Origin: Nemania diffusa | Lineage: Eukaryota > Ascomycota > Sordariomycetes > Xylariales > Xylariaceae | Reading direction: 5' to 3' | Assembly (NCBI GenBank): GCA_038501195.1 | Contig: JBBPUQ010000007.1 | Span: 4,193,501 to 4,257,500, forward strand | DNA length: 64,000 bases | In this document: positions 59,681-64,000 of the stretch, in pieces | Position numbering within the stretch: the stretch's first letter is position 1 | How the letters are laid out: each line of letters starts with the position of its first letter | Made by a program: the position numbers and the translations under genes | Notes under the pieces: model-generated | The model's input: only the letters and a program-made list of their open reading frames with translations | Database searches by the model: none | What the model was told of the DNA's origin: nothing

Positions 59681-60857
59681 TCACACCTCCGCCTCCTTCA
59701 CCGCCGGCGCCCACTCCAACCCCCTCTGCTCAGCAACCAACGTAAGCATCGCCCCCTCATCCACCGCCACCTCCAAATTCCGAATCACAAGCAACTCCAT
59801 CGCGCGCTGCGTCTCCACCGTATACGTGCCCACATGCGGCAGCAGAATCGCCCTCGGATCCGCCACCAGCCCCGGATGCACCCTCGGCTCCTCCTCGTAC
59901 ACGTCCAGCCCCACGGCACTCACCCGCCCGCCCTCCAGCGCCGCCGCAAGCGCCTCCTCGTCCACGAGCGCGCCGCGCGCCGTGTTCACGAGCACGACCC
60001 CGGGCTTCGCGCGCGCGAGCTCGGGCGCGCCGATGATGTGGCGCGTCGATGCGTTTAGCGCGAGGTTGAGCGAGAGCACGTCGGACTGCGCAAGCAGCGC
60101 GTCGAAGGACACGTACGAGGCGCCGGACTCGAGGTGGGGGGCAAGGCGCGTGCGGTTGTGGTAGATGATGCGCATGCCGAAGGCGCGCGCGCGGTGCGCC
60201 ATGGCCCGGCCGATGCCGCCCATGCCGAGGATCCCGAGGACTTTGCCTGCGGGATCGTGGCCCCGGGGCGTGTCGCCTTGCCAGGCGCCGGCGCGGAGGG
60301 CGGTGATGGAGAAGTGCGCCACTGGGGTGTGTCAGTTGGTCTGGTGGTATGAGAACGGCTTATATAGATACTTCGCAAGTACATAGGAACGGCGCGCAGG
60401 ATCAAGATCAAGCCTCGACGTGGATATCCCCGCAACCTCTCGAACGAAGCTGGGATATAAAAAACTCACTCCTCAGCGCCCCCAGCATCAGAAAAATCCC
60501 CACATCCGCCGTAGCCCCATCCACCGCGCCCGGCGTATTCGCCACCGCGATCCCCCTGCCCGAGCACGCCTGCACATCCACCGTATCGTACCCAGCCCCA
60601 TTATGCGCAACGTACCTCCACCCCACAGGGAGCGCATCTACCAGCTCGGCATCGAAGGGCCCCGTGAGCTTCGTGGAGCTGTTCGAGCGGTAGCACCCGA
60701 CCACGCCGTCGTACGCGCCGCCGCGGCAGTTAGACAGGAAGTCGGCGCGCGAGCCGGACTGGAATTCGAGGAGGGTGTATTTGGATCCCAGTGCGGCCCA
60801 TGCGCTGGCTGCGGCGGCGTCGTTGAGGGGGCCGATGAGGAGGACTTTGGGGCGCAT
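59681..60857 (-). CDS. D-isomer-specific 2-hydroxyacid dehydrogenase
   Basis: Two exons, 60857-60470 and 60321-59681, with a 148 bp intron, give 342 residues. The enzyme class reduces 2-oxo acids such as glyoxylate or hydroxypyruvate with NAD(P)H. The Rossmann motif GMGGIG is at 162-167; the catalytic Arg245 (NTARG), Glu274 (DVYEEEP) and His292 (LPHVGT) are all present. The NTPGAVDGATAD motif of the family is at the end of exon 1. The coding part is very GC-rich. The substrate cannot be fixed from the sequence; the fungal glyoxylate/hydroxypyruvate reductase group (Gor1-like) is the nearest. The neighbouring genes do not point to a pathway. Confidence 0.88.
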
Positions 60858-61925
60858 GGTGGAGAGATGCGCGCGCGCGCGTGTGTAACTCTTGTAAGTA
60901 AGTAGGCGTAGAGTGAGAGCGTGGATTGAAGTGACGAAGTATTCCTAACTCAGTGACAGATACTAACTAGCTGTATTGTTATTAAGAAAAGAATCCTGTA
61001 CATAAATCAATATCACCGTGCTCGCCTGAAATAAACCAGACTGCAGAATACTTGTGACCTTGTGACGTAGATGAAGCTTCGGCATAGACTCCGACCGAGC
61101 TGGCCCCGGATATCGGAGCTCGGCGGGACTCACGACGACCTCTGGAGAAGAGCAACATGGGGTGGGCCCAGGTACGACCACATGGCGGGCAGCCGTGTGG
61201 TGAGCGGGAAGGTAGCGGAAAAGCGTACCCGAGGGCCGGACCGGCGAGCGTCTGGGTTAAAAGTAGACCCCTATTTCGTACGTTTGGTGACGTAAATTCA
61301 CTACGCGCCTGAGAGAATGACTATTAAGAGGAGGCAAGTTACAATAAATAAGATAGTAGAAAAGATGTGATAGTTCTAGACCTTGATTTGTGGTCGTTGT
61401 TCATTCAAAGACTTGCGAGAGTATCAAAAAGTTGGCCTGGACGGAATAAAGCACAGGGGCTACAGCTAATTAAGATTCGCATTCATCCACCATACCAACA
61501 GCCTGCATTAGAGCTGCTAATTTGGCTGCCTAGGTAGTATGCTAACCTGCAAATTAAATACTCCAACACAAAGCTTTACCTCAACGTTCCACGTTGAGCT
61601 ACAAAACTAACAACTCTATGGACCAAATACACGATCGCATGGCGGGAAAAAACTGCCAAGGAAGTGTTCCCCAGTACAGAGCTTCATTTTGTGAACCGCC
61701 GCCCAAACGCCGGACACCCTCATGTAGTCAGACGACTACACATGCATAATTAATTCCTCCTGGCGAAACACCATGCTGAACTTTTCTAACAAGCTGTCCC
61801 CCGTACATGATGTTTCTGAGAAACCGGTTAAGTGACTTGAAAATCGCGTAACAATACGATACAACTCGAAGACCAATTAAAAGATCCAAGTGAGGTGTGT
61901 GGACCTTAAAAGACCCGCCGTGTCC
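60858..61925. other. intergenic, 1.1 kb
   Basis: No gene was recognised. It follows the RPA34 gene and lies upstream of the dehydrogenase. Confidence 0.4.
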
Positions 61926-63823
61926 TCAACGCTTCATTCCGGGATAACTCGGCAGAGGGATCGGTGTCCGTTTCGCCGTGGTAGGTGTCATGGCAACAGC
62001 CTTTGGTGTCTTGTCTTTCGTCGCCTTTACCTTCTTGTCTTTAGCCTTGGTAGAAGGCTTTTTCGACGGGGTGGGGTTGGATATGGCTGAGGAACTAGGT
62101 GTTTGGAGAGGAGAATGTTTCTTCGCGCTGGATACTTGGGTGGACAGTTCCGCCTTTAAACGCTTCGTTGCCTTAGTCTCATCCCCGGGATGCTTTCGCT
62201 TCCGATCTCCATTTGTCATCCCTGACTTCGCTGATTTCGTCTGGCTGGCGGGGGCAGCCGATGGGAGCGGCGTAGTCATCTCCACATCAGAGTCACTCTC
62301 TGACTCGCCCTCTGAGCTTGAAGAAGACTCTACTCGAGTGGTAGTCTTCGCTTGAGAAAGAGATGGATTTGCGGGTATTAATCCTGTCGGGGTTATGCGA
62401 GGAAGTGCGGGGGCGGGGGCCGGGACACCAATAGGTGTATAGCGGACTTTGAGGCCTTCGGGCTGTTCTCGAATGGGCTTGGGTACCGGCACATAATTAT
62501 TAGTAGCAGTAGCCTGAACCTCACCGCCAGGTCCGAACTTAGCCATGCGCCGTAGGTGGACAGTAGAGTCGATATTGTGGTTCACTATGATCATTAGCTT
62601 CGTGGCAACCGATCCGGGACATATGGCCTACAAGATGTGTATTTATCACCACCGGTAGAGGGAATGAGTAACTGAATCTGGGTATTTGTGGCATACGACT
62701 CCAGATCCAGGCCGTAGTTGTCGCCTTCGTGTGTCAGCAAGGGTGCTCCCTTGGTGGCCTTGGAGAGATCGATCTCCATATCCTTTAGCACGGTAATAGG
62801 AAGAGAAGCCGGTGCGGTGAAATACCACACTTGCTTGCCCTCTAAATTGGCGTTGCTGAAGAAGTCGGCGACCTCCTTGCCAGGGTTGCTGGATGAGGCT
62901 TTGCGTAGCATAAAGTCGGAGTTGTTTAGCCACTGAGGTCTTGACCTACACCGATAGTATGATTAGATGAAGTTATAGGAGACTTGGAGTAGAGTTGGTG
63001 GATGCAGAACTCACATCTGAGAAGTTGACTCCATTGCGGCGTCTGTGCCATTGGTTCTCGCGACAGCCGTCTTACCACCATCGCCCTCGTCATCGCTCTC
63101 ACTGCCACTCTCGCTCTCCTCCTCCTCGCTGGAGGAATCTTGGGTAGTCGTAACAGGTCCTTTCGTAGAGCCGTTTCCGTTGACTTGAGCACCAGTGCGA
63201 GGTGTGTCTTCGTCGTCGCTTGAGCTATCGCTATCCTCGCTATCCTCGCTCTCTTCGCTTTCTGAAGCATTGCCATTGACAACCTTCTTATTTGCAGCCT
63301 TTACACCGTTGCTAGGGCCACTGCTCTGGCTACTGCTTCCACTTTTGGCCTTGCTCGCACTAGATTTGATTTGGCTTGCGACGGGCTTGCTGGTAGAATC
63401 AGATGTTTCTGACTCGGATTCGGACTCAGACGAGGAATCGGATGAGGAATCATCGGCGGGCTTTTGTGCAGATGTCGGAGTCCCCCCTCTCTGTACGGGT
63501 TTTGCAGGTGTTGCTGCTACTGGCTTAGCTCCATTGACCTTCGTTCCGGTAGTTTTATTCTGCTTTGCAGCTTGTTTCGCAAGGAACTTGGCGCGTGCGG
63601 CACCGATATCGTCTTCACCGTCGCTGCCATTGGCACTTTCGGCGGAGGAGGAGCTGTCGCTGTCGCTGTCGCTGCTACTGCTGGAATCTTGGACGGGCTT
63701 CTTGGAATCACGCGCACGCGCAAGTGGAGCTTTCGCCTTCGCAGAGGCGCTGTTCTTCTTCTCCTGGCGCACTTTGCTGGCCATGCTGCTCAGCGAGCCG
63801 ATGTTGGCCTTTGTGTTCCTCAT
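61926..63823 (-). CDS. RPA34: RNA polymerase I subunit RPA34-like
   Basis: Three exons: 63823-63015, 62945-62632 and 62584-61926, with introns of 69 and 47 bp; all phases fit (593 residues). Residues 1-270 form a long Ser/Asp/Glu-rich, nucleolin-like acidic tract. The conserved A34 dimerisation domain follows across exon 2: NNSDFMLRKASSSNPGKE, VWYFTAPASLPITVLKD and GAPLLTHEGDNYGL. The C-terminal 200 residues are Lys/Ser/Pro-rich, the feature by which A34 contacts the Pol I core. Yeast A34.5 with A49 forms the TFIIF-like module of Pol I in the nucleolus. The acidic N-terminal extension is much longer than in yeast. Confidence 0.88.
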
Positions 63824-64000
63824 TGTGCTAGATCACATCCAGGTCGGCGCGCGAAGAGTATGTGCTTGTGAGGGTGGTGTGTAATCGGCGAATGTTGGAG
63901 AGTGGATTGGCAGTGTTGAAGAATCGCGAAGTGCAAGTGGGCGTGTGAATCGGGTCACAAGAATTTTTTTGGAGCTCGAGATTTATTAACACGCGCCGGC

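Overview
The window comes from a filamentous ascomycete (Pezizomycotina), most likely a Sordariomycete. Evidence: compact genes with 45-70 bp GT-AG introns, two fungal STAND (NACHT) receptor-like genes, a Nab3 homologue, an RPA34-type Pol I subunit, a Fusarium-type nitroalkane oxidase, a decayed highly reducing polyketide synthase, and a transposon mutated almost entirely by C-to-T and G-to-A changes, the mark of repeat-induced point mutation (RIP). Gene models below were built by joining reading frames across introns by eye; phases were checked at each junction.

Left part (1-17.6 kb): a 2,178-residue NACHT-TPR protein (minus strand), about 5 kb with no recognisable gene, a nitroalkane oxidase with its Asp/Arg/Ser catalytic set, another quiet 2.8 kb, and an unrecognised two-exon protein.

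Middle (17.6-28.7 kb): the most striking structure. A 7,276 bp Ty3/gypsy LTR retrotransposon (17976-25251; 326 bp LTRs; 5 bp target duplication ACAAC) sits inside a minus-strand DUF4470/MYND-finger gene. The 5' two-thirds of the element interior is about as AT-rich as DNA gets, but RT, RNase H and integrase signatures can still be read in pol. The gene's first three exons lie right of the element and its MYND zinc finger lies left of it; removing the element and one target copy restores the reading frame exactly, apart from one TAG 54-60 bp outside the element.

Right-centre (30-44.7 kb): mainly housekeeping genes: a RidA-family deaminase, a mitochondrial LETM1-like protein (frame broken at an 11-C run), Nab3 with a 57 nt in-frame intron inside the RRM, a mitochondrial class-I release-factor-like GGQ protein, a CaM-dependent kinase, and a dienelactone-hydrolase-like/SnoaL fusion.

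Right accessory part (44.9-59.4 kb): a SesB-like alpha/beta hydrolase that has lost its nucleophile serine, a broken ankyrin-CorA gene, an intact alpha/beta hydrolase, a polyketide synthase relic (ER-KR-ACP end only), a second NACHT gene, small TIR/foldback elements and an F-box/LRR-like gene. NACHT receptors, SesB-like hydrolases and CorA-ankyrin proteins belong to the fast-evolving non-self-recognition/accessory gene pool of fungi. The window ends with a D-2-hydroxyacid dehydrogenase and RPA34.
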